This document shows, one piece after another, positions 36,151 to 45,240 of a stretch of DNA of 64,000 nt. Below the pieces are notes generated by a model that saw nothing but the letters and a program-made list of their open reading frames with translations, had not been told where the DNA came from and did not search any database. How positions within the stretch are numbered: position 1 is the first letter of the stretch; each line of letters begins with the position of its first letter. Both the position numbers and the translations under genes were made by a program. The DNA is taken from positions 1 to 64,000 of the forward strand of contig NZ_JH636435.1 of NCBI RefSeq assembly GCF_000255655.1. The letters run 5' to 3'. This stretch comes from Schlesneria paludicola DSM 18645. GTDB taxonomy: Bacteria > Planctomycetota > Planctomycetia > Planctomycetales > Planctomycetaceae.

Positions 36151-38673
36151 CTACTTGCCAGGTTCCGAGACCTGAATTCGCATCCCGTAGAACGATCGGC
36201 GAACGAAGTACATCGAAGCAGCCAGCAGAATAGTCGCAACCAGGATGGAAATAAACGATCCCTGATTTTGTTTCAGGCTCACGCCGAGTGGGACTGCCAA
36301 CAGGCCGAAGAGCGTCGTGAATTTAATAATCGGATTCAGGGCAACCGACGAGGTATCTTTGAATGGATCACCGACAGTATCGCCGACGACACAGGCGTCA
36401 TGCAGCGGGGTACCCTTGGCCTTCATTTCAGTCTCGACAAGTTTCTTGGCGTTGTCCCAAGCTCCTCCCGCGTTCGCCATGAAGATCGCCTGGAAGAGTC
36501 CGAACAGCGCAATCGACACGAGATAGCCGATGAAGAAGTAAGGTTCCATGAATGCGAAGCTAAGCGTTGTGAAGAACACCGTCATGAAGATGTTGAACAT
36601 CCCTTGCTGGGCATATTGCGTGCAAATTTCGACAACCTTCTTGCTGTCTTCAATCGACGCTTTCGTGACGGTGTCGTCCAGCTTGATCTTGGCCTTGATG
36701 AATTCAACTGCACGATAGGCGCCCGTGGTGACGGCTTGAATCGAAGCCCCGGTGAACCAGTAGACAATCGCACCGCCCGCGATCAATCCCAACAGGAAGG
36801 GCGGGTGCATGATCGATAGGTTCACCATCAGTTCGGGCTTCAAGCCGCCAGTCAGCTCGAGCACGATCGAGAAGATCATCGTCGTGGCACCAACGACGGC
36901 CGTGCCGATAAGCACGGGTTTCGCTGTGGCCTTGAACGTATTGCCCGCCCCGTCGTTCTTCTCGAGATTTTCTTTCGCGAGTTCGAACTGTGGTTTGAAC
37001 TGAAAATCCTGCTCAATTTCGGCACTGATATTGGGCAGGGCTTCGATTGTCGAAAGTTCGTAAACCGACTGGGCATTATCAGTCACGGGACCGTAGCTGT
37101 CGACGGCGATCGTCACCGGCCCCATCCCAAGGAAGCCGAAGGCTACCAGACCGAAAGCAAATACGGTCGGGGCAAGCATAATCTGATCGCCGATCAGGCC
37201 GCTGATCCAGTACGCAACCGTCATCAGCAGCAGGATGATCATTCCCAGCCAGTAAGCGCTGAAGTTACCTGCGACCAGCCCTGAAAGAATATTCAGTGAC
37301 GCACCACCTTGTTCAGACGAGGTGACCACTTCACGCACGTGACCCGATTCGGTGGAGGTGAAGATCTTGACGACTTCCGGAATGATCGCACCGGCGAGTG
37401 TGCCGCAGGTGATAATCGTCGACAACTTCCACCAGAGCGAATAGTCGCCACCCAGCGAGGGGATCAGGATGACCGAACTGGCGTAGGTGAACACGACCGA
37501 TACGACGGAGGTGAGGCAGACGAGATATGTCAGTGGTGCTTCGAAGTTGAAGTCGGACATCTCACCGTACTTTTTCAGAGCCTTCTTCTCGTTGATGAAG
37601 TAGGACGCCCCCGACGCCACGACCATCATCACGCGCATCATGAAGATCCAGACCAACAACTGAATTTGGACCTTGGGATCTTTCACTGCCAGCAGAATAA
37701 AGGTGATCAGCGCGACACCGGTGACACCATACGTTTCGAAGCCGTCGGCCGATGGTCCCACGGAATCGCCAGCGTTGTCACCCGTACAGTCGGCGATCAC
37801 GCCGGGATTTCGCGCATCGTCTTCCTTGATTTTGAAGACAATCTTCATCAGGTCGGCACCGATGTCGGCGATCTTGGTGAAGATTCCACCTGCCACGCGG
37901 AGCGCTGCAGCCCCCAGTGATTCGCCGATCGCGAATCCGATGAAGCAGGGGCCCGCGTAGTTTCCGGGGACGAACATCAGAATGATCAGCATCAGCAACA
38001 GCTCGACACTGATGAGCAGCATGCCGATACTCATTCCCGCTTTCAGTGGGATCGAGTAGCAGGGATAGGCCTTACCGGTGAGGCTGGCAAATGCCGTACG
38101 GGAGTTGGCGAACGTGTTGACTCGAATGCCGAACCACGCGACTCCATAGCTCCCCAGGATTCCGATCACACTGAAGATCAGAATCGTTGCGAGTTTGCTC
38201 ATTTCCAGTTGTTCAACGAACTTGAAATGCACAAAGATGATCGCGCCAATGAACAGCCACAGGGTGAACAGAAATTTGCCTTGCGTGAGCAGATAAGTCT
38301 TGCAGGTGGCATAGATCAGTTCCGAGACTTCAAGCATTGAGCGATGAACGGGCATCCGCTTGATCTGGGCGGATGTCATGAGACCGAACACGACGCCCGC
38401 GATGGAAACCACAAGTCCCACCCATAGTAGGTCGCGTCCGCCGACAAGCCCCCAGAGGAACTTGACACTATTCAGGTCGGGCAGGACGAGGCTCGCTTCA
38501 CCGCCATGATGAACGGCCTCTTCCGCGGCGATTGATGGCGAGCATGATGCCAGCACGATCATTGCCATGACCAAACACACGCTCAACCCATGACGCCACC
38601 CGGCGAACATCGTCCAAACTGCAAATTCGGAAGTTGAGTCGACAGCGGGAGCAGCAAACCGGGCCATCCGCAT
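36151..38673 (-). CDS. hppA: Membrane ion-pumping pyrophosphatase, K+-independent type
   Basis: The enzyme couples PPi hydrolysis to H+ (or Na+) export. The 840-residue protein has about sixteen helices and the active-site motifs in divergent form: DIGADLMK at 270-277, EDDARNP, DCTGDNAGD at 295-303 (usually DNVGDNVGD), and GDTVGDPFKDTSS near the C-terminus. Lys581 in GNTFKATAK is the residue that marks K+-independent enzymes. It is longer than usual (650-770), with an N-terminal signal-like segment LVMAMIVLASCSPSIAA that includes a lipobox-like LASC. Ion specificity cannot be settled from these motifs alone. Confidence 0.92.
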   Translation of the reverse strand: MRMARFAAPAVDSTSEFAVWTMFAGWRHGLSVCLVMAMIVLASCSPSIAAEEAVHHGGEASLVLPDLNSVKFLWGLVGGRDLLWVGLVVSIAGVVFGLMTSAQIKRMPVHRSMLEVSELIYATCKTYLLTQGKFLFTLWLFIGAIIFVHFKFVEQLEMSKLATILIFSVIGILGSYGVAWFGIRVNTFANSRTAFASLTGKAYPCYSIPLKAGMSIGMLLISVELLLMLIILMFVPGNYAGPCFIGFAIGESLGAAALRVAGGIFTKIADIGADLMKIVFKIKEDDARNPGVIADCTGDNAGDSVGPSADGFETYGVTGVALITFILLAVKDPKVQIQLLVWIFMMRVMMVVASGASYFINEKKALKKYGEMSDFNFEAPLTYLVCLTSVVSVVFTYASSVILIPSLGGDYSLWWKLSTIITCGTLAGAIIPEVVKIFTSTESGHVREVVTSSEQGGASLNILSGLVAGNFSAYWLGMIILLLMTVAYWISGLIGDQIMLAPTVFAFGLVAFGFLGMGPVTIAVDSYGPVTDNAQSVYELSTIEALPNISAEIEQDFQFKPQFELAKENLEKNDGAGNTFKATAKPVLIGTAVVGATTMIFSIVLELTGGLKPELMVNLSIMHPPFLLGLIAGGAIVYWFTGASIQAVTTGAYRAVEFIKAKIKLDDTVTKASIEDSKKVVEICTQYAQQGMFNIFMTVFFTTLSFAFMEPYFFIGYLVSIALFGLFQAIFMANAGGAWDNAKKLVETEMKAKGTPLHDACVVGDTVGDPFKDTSSVALNPIIKFTTLFGLLAVPLGVSLKQNQGSFISILVATILLAASMYFVRRSFYGMRIQVSEPGK

Positions 38674-38969
38674 TCGGAATACGTCCTGTTCAGAAAAATG
38701 AATGGGGGTTAATTAAGGGTTCGCAATAAACTAGCCGTAGTCCGTCCAGTAGGCAACGGTCGCTCGATTGTTGCTTGTTCAAAACTCGTTTTTGAGAATT
38801 TGATCACCGTGATCAACGGGCGTCATTCACTATTGATCGTTCATACAATTGGTTTGTCGTTCAATGACAAGTCCGTTAGAGCACGAAGGCGAGATGCCTG
38901 TACGGATCGTGATCATACCGCTCACGGTTACCTTTGTGGTCAATGTCAGGATGCAGAACTTCGCGTCGC
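38674..38969. other. Intergenic region upstream of hppA
   Basis: About 300 bases between the photolyase stop and the pyrophosphatase start, both on the minus strand. It is AT-richer than its surroundings near 38700-38870 and should contain the hppA promoter. Short frames here have no recognisable product. Confidence 0.4.
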
Positions 38970-40415
38970 TTACGATGTTTTTTGAGAAATCCGGCGAAAT
39001 GCTTCCAATGCGCAATGGCGTGCTTCGTCATGGTCGACGATCGGTAATGGATACGCTTGATCCATTGTCACTCCCGCGGCGGTCAGCACGGATTGAGAAG
39101 CCGTCCAGGGGGCGTGAATCCACTTTGTTGGCAAATTCTTCAGTTCTGGCACCCAACGTCGAATGTAGTGGCCCTCGGCATCGAATTTCTGTGATTGCAG
39201 CACCGGATTGAAAATTCGAAAGAAAGGCGCTGCGTCGGCGCCACATCCCGCGGTCCATTGCCAACCCAGAGTGTTGCTGGCGAGATCGGCGTCGACGAGT
39301 GTGTCCCAAAACCATTCAGCTCCTTTTTGCCACGGAATTAAAAGGTCTTTGACCAAAAACGAAGCGACAATCATCCGCACGCGATTGTGCATCCAGCCTG
39401 TGGTCCAGAGCTCGCGCATCCCCGCGTCAACGATCGGATAGCCCGTCTGGCCAGTCTGCCATGCCTTCAGTCTTGGGTTGTCATTGATCCAAGGGAAGTT
39501 GGCAAATTCTGAACGCAGCGGTTCGCGAGGCGTGTTTGGGAAATGAAACAGCAAATGATGAGCGAACTCGCGCCAGCCGACTTCCTTGAGGAACGTTTCG
39601 GCAGATGTGGGATCTTGCGAATGTTGTCTGAGCCGTCTCTGAGTTTCATGCCAGATCGTTCGAGGGCTGATTTCGCCAAAATGCAGGTGGGGCGACAGAC
39701 GCGAGGTCCCGTGGAGTGCTGGTAGATCTCGCATCGTCACATAGTCAAATACGGGCGACTCCAGGAAGCGATGCAATTCTTGCCTGGCCGCCTTTTCACC
39801 GGGGACCCATCGTTCGGCGAAACCCGTATCCCAAGCGATTGTCGGTCGAAGCGAAAGGTCGTTGAGTTTCGCCGATTTCGGCCACGGGCGTGGTGACAAA
39901 AAGTCCGAGGGGGCGGGTTCTGGTTCGTCAGGCGTTCTTTGGGTCAGGCATGTTTTCCAGAACGCAGTGAAAACCTGATACGGCCGCCCCTGTTTTGTCT
40001 CGATCTGCCACGGTTCAAACAGCAACTGCCCGTTAAAGCTCTGTGCGAGCACATTGCGTTGGCGCAGTTCGGTTTTGACGCGTGAATCTCGCTGGATGGC
40101 GGCCGGTTCGTAACGACGTGTCCAATAAACGGCGTCTGCGCCCGTGTCGTCGATCAGTGACAGGAGCTCCGTCAGGGCATTGCCCTGGCGAATGATCAGA
40201 CGCGAGCCGAGTTCCTCTAGCTGTTCGTTCAATTGATGTAGCGAATGGTGCAGCCACCAGCGGCTGGCGGCCCCTGGAGGCCAGTCTCCGTCTTCATCGG
40301 GTGACCAGATATAGACTGGAATCACGGGTTCACCGCGCGCCACGGCCGCGACCAGTGCAGGTTGGTCCTGTAATCTCAAGTCATGGCGAAACCAGACGAG
40401 GCTGGGGTGTGTCAT
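38970..40415 (-). CDS. phr: Class I deoxyribodipyrimidine photolyase
   Basis: The enzyme repairs UV-induced pyrimidine dimers using FADH2 and blue light. The 481-residue protein has the N-terminal antenna-binding Rossmann-like domain (SLVWFRHDLRLQDQPAL) and the C-terminal FAD domain with TSRLSPHLHFGEISPR, DAGMRELWTTGWMHNRVRM, WQKGAEWFWDTLVDADLASN and LGWQWTAGCGADAAPFFRIFNP. I chose the Met at 40415, directly before the conserved HPSLVWFR; an in-frame ATG at 40505 would add 30 low-complexity residues that overlap a tRNA-Leu-like sequence. It is followed on the same strand by hppA. Confidence 0.92.
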   Translation of the reverse strand: MTHPSLVWFRHDLRLQDQPALVAAVARGEPVIPVYIWSPDEDGDWPPGAASRWWLHHSLHQLNEQLEELGSRLIIRQGNALTELLSLIDDTGADAVYWTRRYEPAAIQRDSRVKTELRQRNVLAQSFNGQLLFEPWQIETKQGRPYQVFTAFWKTCLTQRTPDEPEPAPSDFLSPRPWPKSAKLNDLSLRPTIAWDTGFAERWVPGEKAARQELHRFLESPVFDYVTMRDLPALHGTSRLSPHLHFGEISPRTIWHETQRRLRQHSQDPTSAETFLKEVGWREFAHHLLFHFPNTPREPLRSEFANFPWINDNPRLKAWQTGQTGYPIVDAGMRELWTTGWMHNRVRMIVASFLVKDLLIPWQKGAEWFWDTLVDADLASNTLGWQWTAGCGADAAPFFRIFNPVLQSQKFDAEGHYIRRWVPELKNLPTKWIHAPWTASQSVLTAAGVTMDQAYPLPIVDHDEARHCALEAFRRISQKTS

Positions 40416-40458
40416 CGTGTCCAGAGACTTTGATGTGGTCGTGGCTGTCGATTCAATT

Positions 40459-40479
40459 GTGGCGGAATTGGCAGACGCA
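40459..40479 (+). other. tRNA-Leu D-arm-like fragment
   Basis: The 19 bases TGGCGGAATTGGCAGACGC (40460-40478) match the position 8 to D-arm stretch of bacterial tRNA-Leu as I know it. No matching anticodon stem, T-arm or acceptor complement follows, so it is not a working tRNA. It may be a tRNA remnant from an integration event, or chance; it lies upstream of the preferred photolyase start. Confidence 0.4.
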
Positions 40480-40601
40480 TGAATGCGTTGAAGGCTTTCA
40501 TTCATGAGTCCGCGAAATCGTGCGATCCAGTTGCCGTCGCCGCTGGTTCGGGGCGATGCGAAATCTTTTGGTGGGACGGACCATGGGAATACGACGCTCT
40601 T

Positions 40602-41873
40602 TTAACTTTGGACGAATGTCGATTCGCGTGGCGCCTTATACCGAACGGCCAGATGCGGTGTTTCAAGGCGTACTTGATTCTTGCCGATCGACTGCACCCC
40701 CGCTTCGACCAATCCGCCCGTTAACAAGGTGCGCTCAACGGGATATGGGGATTTGCCTGTGAGGAATGTCTCTTCTGCTTTCGACATCAGCGAGGCCGAG
40801 TAGCTCACATTTGGCGTGGGCGGCAGATAGAACAGCGTCGAGAGCGGTTCTGCCTTACCTTTGAGCGTGGCCGCAAAGGTGAAGTCGCCGACCAGACCAT
40901 TCAAGAGGAGCATCGTCGCCTTGGTACCATCTGTATATTCAATCCGGTAGGCGATGGGATCAGCGACCCATTCGCGAATCTGTCCCTCGGTCGGATAGCG
41001 ATGGCTGAACGTTTTGGGTTGAGACAAGGTCTGAGAACGGCTGAGGCAGGCCTCGAACAGCTTCGGGTCCCATCCACCGGCGCTCCAGCTTCCGGCAGCC
41101 ATTGCCTTCCAGACGGCCTCACCGCGCAGGCCCTGCACGGCCGAGACACCTGTCTCGCCACCTTTTCGCCGTTCGGCCATGCACTGAATCGCCTCAAGCG
41201 CGTGGAAGTCATAGCTATCCATGCCACCAATCGCGACGCTCATCATTTCCATGATTTCCGCGTCGTACGGCATCTCGATTGAGGGCATGCGCCAGGTGAC
41301 GGGCAATGAGGAACCGGCCGTGAAGGGAAATTTCAACTCGCGTGACAGGTCGACCATTTCTTTGGCCCAGTCCCACTTCCACGACAAATGCTTGTCGTTA
41401 AAGACAGGTGCCGTTTTTCCATCCTTGCGAAACACGTCGGTCATCTGTTTGAAGAATTCGTATCGGGGATATTTGGTCTGGCCATATTCCGATTTCTCGT
41501 AGTTGCCGTGTTCGCCGATGATCAGCACGGCATCGACGGCCAGCTTGTCGCCACCGCAGCGTAAGGTTTCGGCAATGGTGGGATAGATCGGAAAGCCAAA
41601 TTCCTGTGAACGCTGCCGGCTGAGATCGTTTTCCGGGAACTGATCGACATACACCGCGACGACGTCCAGGGGCGGACGGTGCCATTGTCCGTTTTCGGGA
41701 TAGCCAACGAGAAATCGTTCTCCCATGTGCCAGGCGTGCGAATGGTATCGCCATTCGGTGGTCAAAATTGCCAGGCGTTTCCGCGAACCGGAATTCGGCT
41801 GTTGGGCAAACAACATCGGGCCGGCAATCAGTCCGGCACCCACCGTTCCCAAAAACGATCTTCGTGAAAGCAT
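40602..41873 (-). CDS. Tat-exported protein of unknown function, DUF1552 operon
   Basis: The 423-residue product begins with a twin-arginine signal (LSRRSFLGTVGAGLIAGPML). The mature part opens with RLAILTTEWRYHSHAWHMGERFL and contains DAVLIIGEHGNYEKSEYGQTKYPR, VFNDKHLSWKWDWAKEM and an Asp/Tyr-rich middle; I recall similar planctomycete proteins without an assigned function. I chose 41873 because GAGGG precedes it and the signal peptide starts there. The gene lies 48 bases downstream of the DUF1552 gene, so they form an operon of two exported proteins. Confidence 0.78.
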   Translation of the reverse strand: MLSRRSFLGTVGAGLIAGPMLFAQQPNSGSRKRLAILTTEWRYHSHAWHMGERFLVGYPENGQWHRPPLDVVAVYVDQFPENDLSRQRSQEFGFPIYPTIAETLRCGGDKLAVDAVLIIGEHGNYEKSEYGQTKYPRYEFFKQMTDVFRKDGKTAPVFNDKHLSWKWDWAKEMVDLSRELKFPFTAGSSLPVTWRMPSIEMPYDAEIMEMMSVAIGGMDSYDFHALEAIQCMAERRKGGETGVSAVQGLRGEAVWKAMAAGSWSAGGWDPKLFEACLSRSQTLSQPKTFSHRYPTEGQIREWVADPIAYRIEYTDGTKATMLLLNGLVGDFTFAATLKGKAEPLSTLFYLPPTPNVSYSASLMSKAEETFLTGKSPYPVERTLLTGGLVEAGVQSIGKNQVRLETPHLAVRYKAPRESTFVQS

Positions 41874-41921
41874 CTGTCCCTCGTCTAGATTCGTGCTATG
41901 GCACAATCGATATGGCATTCG

Positions 41922-43253
41922 TCACAGGTGTTCGAGCTGACGATCGGCGTCGCCAAACTCCGTTTGATTCACTCCCATGCGATTCATGAGAGCCAAATAA
42001 AGACTGCAAAGTTTGCGGTTGTCATCGCCAGAGGCCGCGTAGTCCAGGACACGACCGGTTTTTAGTGTTCCGCCCAGCCCACCGGCGAGCAGCAGAGGAA
42101 CTTTGGTGGAATCATGCTGGCTTCCCGACCACATGTTTGAGATGAACATCAGGCAAGTATTGTCCAAGACTGTGCCGTTTCCTTCCGGCATCGCATCGAG
42201 TCGGCTGGCAAGATAGGCCATCTGGCTGACGTAATAGCGAGAGACTCGTTCGTAGGCGTCAGACAAATCGTCGTGTGACGCCGGATGATGTGCCGCGCGC
42301 ACGTCCAGGAATGGATAAAACAATCCCGACAGATCACGGCAGAGCAGCACCGAAGCCACACGGGTTTTGTCTGTCTGAAAGGCGAGTGCGACGATGTCAC
42401 ACATCAGCCGCATGTGGTCGCGAATATCCTCGGGCAGGCCGTTGTCCGGTCGCTTCATCAGCGCGGCGAGACGTCCGCGATTTCGAGCCCGTTCGTCGGC
42501 ATCGTCTTTTGTTTTTCGTGTTCGCTCGATTTGTTTCTCGACTTCGCGAACACTGGTCAGGTACTCATCCAATTTGGTTTGGTCGCGGTGACTGACTTGT
42601 CGCTTGATCTGCCTGGCATGCTCTTGCACGCGATCGAGAATGCTTTGTGTTCGCCGACTGCCATGGTTATCAAACAGGCTATCAAATGCGAGTGATGGGT
42701 AAACTTCCATGGGCACGGGCGAATTCGCATCTTGCCAGGAGATATGCGAACTGTAAGCCATCGAGAAATTCGTTTCGTGATAGCCGGTGATTGGCTGTTC
42801 GCATCCCAGGACGAGACTGGCCTGTGGAGATTGCTCCGCCCAATGGTTGGCCAGCACCTGATCGAGGCTGATGCCGCCTTTCAGGACGGATCCTTTTTGA
42901 AGGGCCGCACCTGAAAGAATATTCCCCGTCTGACCTGGATGGATTCCGACACCCGTCGCCTGCTTGTTGAACAGCCCATGGATGACATTGAGTTTGCCCT
43001 TCAGCGGCTCAAGCGGTTGCAGGCTTTGGCTGAGCTCCATGTCTACGCCAGTGCCGGTTGCCCACCAATGTTTGGAGTTAATCCCGTTGCCCATGAAGAG
43101 CGCTGCGAAACGCTTCGGCAGTTGTTCAGATCTGGCTGCTGCAGGATTGTCACTGGCCCAGCTCGATAATGATTCGAACCATGGCAACCCCATCGCGACG
43201 CCAGCTCCGCGCAGGACCGTCCGTCGGTCAATTCGCTGTTGTCCCCAGTTCAT
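41922..43253 (-). CDS. DUF1552 protein with Tat signal
   Basis: DUF1552 proteins are exported and are characteristic of planctomycetes and some other soil bacteria; they usually pair with DUF1592/DUF1588 haem proteins. The 443-residue product has the signal IDRRTVLRGAGVAMGLPWFESL, then LPKRFAALFMGNGINSKHWW, RTQSILDRVQEHARQIKRQVS, a coiled-coil-like LDEYLTSVREVEKQIERTR, the acidic-His segment AAHHPASHDD and LMFISNMWSGSQHD. No DUF1592 partner is present in the window; the downstream gene instead encodes another Tat protein. Function unknown. Confidence 0.85.
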   Translation of the reverse strand: MNWGQQRIDRRTVLRGAGVAMGLPWFESLSSWASDNPAAARSEQLPKRFAALFMGNGINSKHWWATGTGVDMELSQSLQPLEPLKGKLNVIHGLFNKQATGVGIHPGQTGNILSGAALQKGSVLKGGISLDQVLANHWAEQSPQASLVLGCEQPITGYHETNFSMAYSSHISWQDANSPVPMEVYPSLAFDSLFDNHGSRRTQSILDRVQEHARQIKRQVSHRDQTKLDEYLTSVREVEKQIERTRKTKDDADERARNRGRLAALMKRPDNGLPEDIRDHMRLMCDIVALAFQTDKTRVASVLLCRDLSGLFYPFLDVRAAHHPASHDDLSDAYERVSRYYVSQMAYLASRLDAMPEGNGTVLDNTCLMFISNMWSGSQHDSTKVPLLLAGGLGGTLKTGRVLDYAASGDDNRKLCSLYLALMNRMGVNQTEFGDADRQLEHL

Positions 43254-43505
43254 GGCTCGGCCTTTGAAGGTCGGTCAAACAGGATGCAAAACGGGCGTGC
43301 TTCGTTTTCAGCCTAGTGTTGTCGTCACGACGATTCGCCAAACATCATATACGGAATGAAAAAACGCAACCGATCTGAGAAAAATGCCAAGGTACCGAAG
43401 TCACCTGGCCGTGACTTCAATTCGGGACAACGGTGTTGCGGGACTTAAATCGATCGTCGTGTTTTCAGGCATTCGCAGAGCCGTTTCGAATCTTTCAAAA
43501 CGCGG

Positions 43506-45161
43506 TCAAGGGCACGGTCGAGACTCGGCGTGGTGGTTGTCGAACGGACCCGTCGCTGCGACAAGATGGGTCACTTTAGGCGGTTGATCACCCACATGGA
43601 ATGCACGGGCAGCACGTTCGAGGGCTCGATCGTCGTGTGTGACCCGCTCGTGTTGTCGAAGGTGTTCAGCCCAGGATTCGACGAGAAAGGCTTCAACGAA
43701 TCGCTCGTGATTTTCCGCATCTTGAAACAGGTCCCAGCGGATGGCTCCATCCCGCAGGCGGGCAGACCGAAGTTGCAAGACCGCACTGCGAAAAAGGGCC
43801 GCCGATTTCTGCAGGATGTGATATTCGACGGTCACCAGCACGGGACCATGATCGTGTGCGGCGTTTGGCACGATTGGTGCCTCGGGCCAGTGATGCGATG
43901 GTTCGACTTCGGGAGGGGGGCCTGATGGCAATCGATAGAATGCGTAGGTTGCGGCACCAAGAACCATCCACGCAGCAGAGGCGGCGAGTGATTGTTGGGC
44001 GCCGATAATGTTGGCGAGTCCGCCCCAGATCATGCTGCCCGCGGACATGCCGCCAAAGAACACGAGCAGATACACCGACAATGCACGCGCTCGTACCCAG
44101 GCGGGAAGCAGGCTTTGAGCAGACGAACTGAATTCGGTTAGAACTGCGAGCCAGGCGGCGCCGCAGGGGAGTAAGACGAGACAACTGGTCCACACCCCAG
44201 GGGCGATCGTCAGTAGGGCCGCGCCCGCTGCATAGACCAGCGAGCCGCCCAAGGCAATCAGATCGGCGTTGACGCGATTCCGGACTGATGGCAACAAGAT
44301 TGTTCCGATCACGGCCCCTGCGCCAACCGCACCGAGCATGACACCGTATCCGAGTGGTCCCCAATCTGCGTGCGTCCGTGCTAAGAGTGGCAACAGCGCC
44401 CACAAGCCACTCGCACCCGTCACGAAGGCGGCTGCGCGCACCAGGATCGCCTGAAACTGCGGTGCATTGCGAACGTATCGAATTCCCACACGAAGGGCGC
44501 CGACAAGTCGTTCGGAGGGAAGGGCCGAATCTTTTGTGGACCGGCGCCAGGAAAAGAGGACGGCGAACACGCCCACAAACGAGATCGCATTCAAAAGGAA
44601 TGCGGCGGCGGGACCTGCGGCCGCGACCAGGAGTCCGCCGATCGCGGGACCGACTGCGCGTGAGGCGTTCATCGAGACGCCGTTGAGGGCCACGGCCGCC
44701 GGCACTTCCGATCGAGGGACGAGTTCCGGGATGATGGCCTGCCATGCCGGCGCATTCAGCGCGAATCCCACGCCAAGTGCGAAGGTCAGCGCCAACAGCA
44801 GCCATGGCGTCATGACATTGAAGAATGTGGCGGCCGACAGGATCGTGGCGGCCAGAAGCATCCAGGCCTGAGCAATCAAGAGCAACCGCTTGCGGTCGAC
44901 GACATCCGCCAGTGCGCCCGCAGGAATCGCGAGAATGAACACGGGCAATGTCGTTGCCGCCTGAACGAAAGCGACCATCATGGGCGAGGGGCTGAGGCTC
45001 GTCATCAGCCATGCCGCGCCCACGTTCTGCAGCCATGTTCCCAAGTTGGAAGCGACGGAGGCGATCCAAAGTGCACGAAAGACGGGGCGTTGAAGCGGGG
45101 CATACGCGGACACGGGTGCGCTATTGCTGTCGCTCGTCGGATCATCATTCATGTCGTGCAT
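43506..45161 (-). CDS. MFS_3-family transporter with C-terminal cytoplasmic extension
   Basis: The first 420 or so residues form an MFS transporter of the EntS-like MFS_3 type (RALWIASVASNLGTWLQNVGAAWLMTSLS, LADVVDRKRLLL, GVGFALNAPAWQAIIPELVPR). The last 120 residues (VLVTVEYHILQKSAALFRSAVLQ and on to HVGDQPPKVTHLVA) resemble an antibiotic-biosynthesis-monooxygenase-like ferredoxin fold, an extension often fused to this family. The frame is open upstream into the M17-like gene, so the start must lie after 45241; the Met at 45161 has GGA nearby, and 45194 is an alternative. The substrate is unknown. Confidence 0.85.
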   Translation of the reverse strand: MHDMNDDPTSDSNSAPVSAYAPLQRPVFRALWIASVASNLGTWLQNVGAAWLMTSLSPSPMMVAFVQAATTLPVFILAIPAGALADVVDRKRLLLIAQAWMLLAATILSAATFFNVMTPWLLLALTFALGVGFALNAPAWQAIIPELVPRSEVPAAVALNGVSMNASRAVGPAIGGLLVAAAGPAAAFLLNAISFVGVFAVLFSWRRSTKDSALPSERLVGALRVGIRYVRNAPQFQAILVRAAAFVTGASGLWALLPLLARTHADWGPLGYGVMLGAVGAGAVIGTILLPSVRNRVNADLIALGGSLVYAAGAALLTIAPGVWTSCLVLLPCGAAWLAVLTEFSSSAQSLLPAWVRARALSVYLLVFFGGMSAGSMIWGGLANIIGAQQSLAASAAWMVLGAATYAFYRLPSGPPPEVEPSHHWPEAPIVPNAAHDHGPVLVTVEYHILQKSAALFRSAVLQLRSARLRDGAIRWDLFQDAENHERFVEAFLVESWAEHLRQHERVTHDDRALERAARAFHVGDQPPKVTHLVAATGPFDNHHAESRPCP

Positions 45162-45240
45162 TCGCGGCTCGTTCCATCGTTCACGCAAATCCATGCCGGA
45201 GACGGACGAGTCGTTGTGACCCGTCCATGCACATTCTGTC

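Noticed and set aside
40451-40560. An intact tRNA-Leu gene
   Set aside because: Only the D-arm side matches; the following bases do not form an anticodon stem, T-arm or acceptor stem.
43693-45069. A 458-codon minus-strand frame overlapping the MFS transporter gene
   Set aside because: It is a different frame of the same strand, Arg-rich and without domains, while the overlapping frame gives a complete MFS protein.
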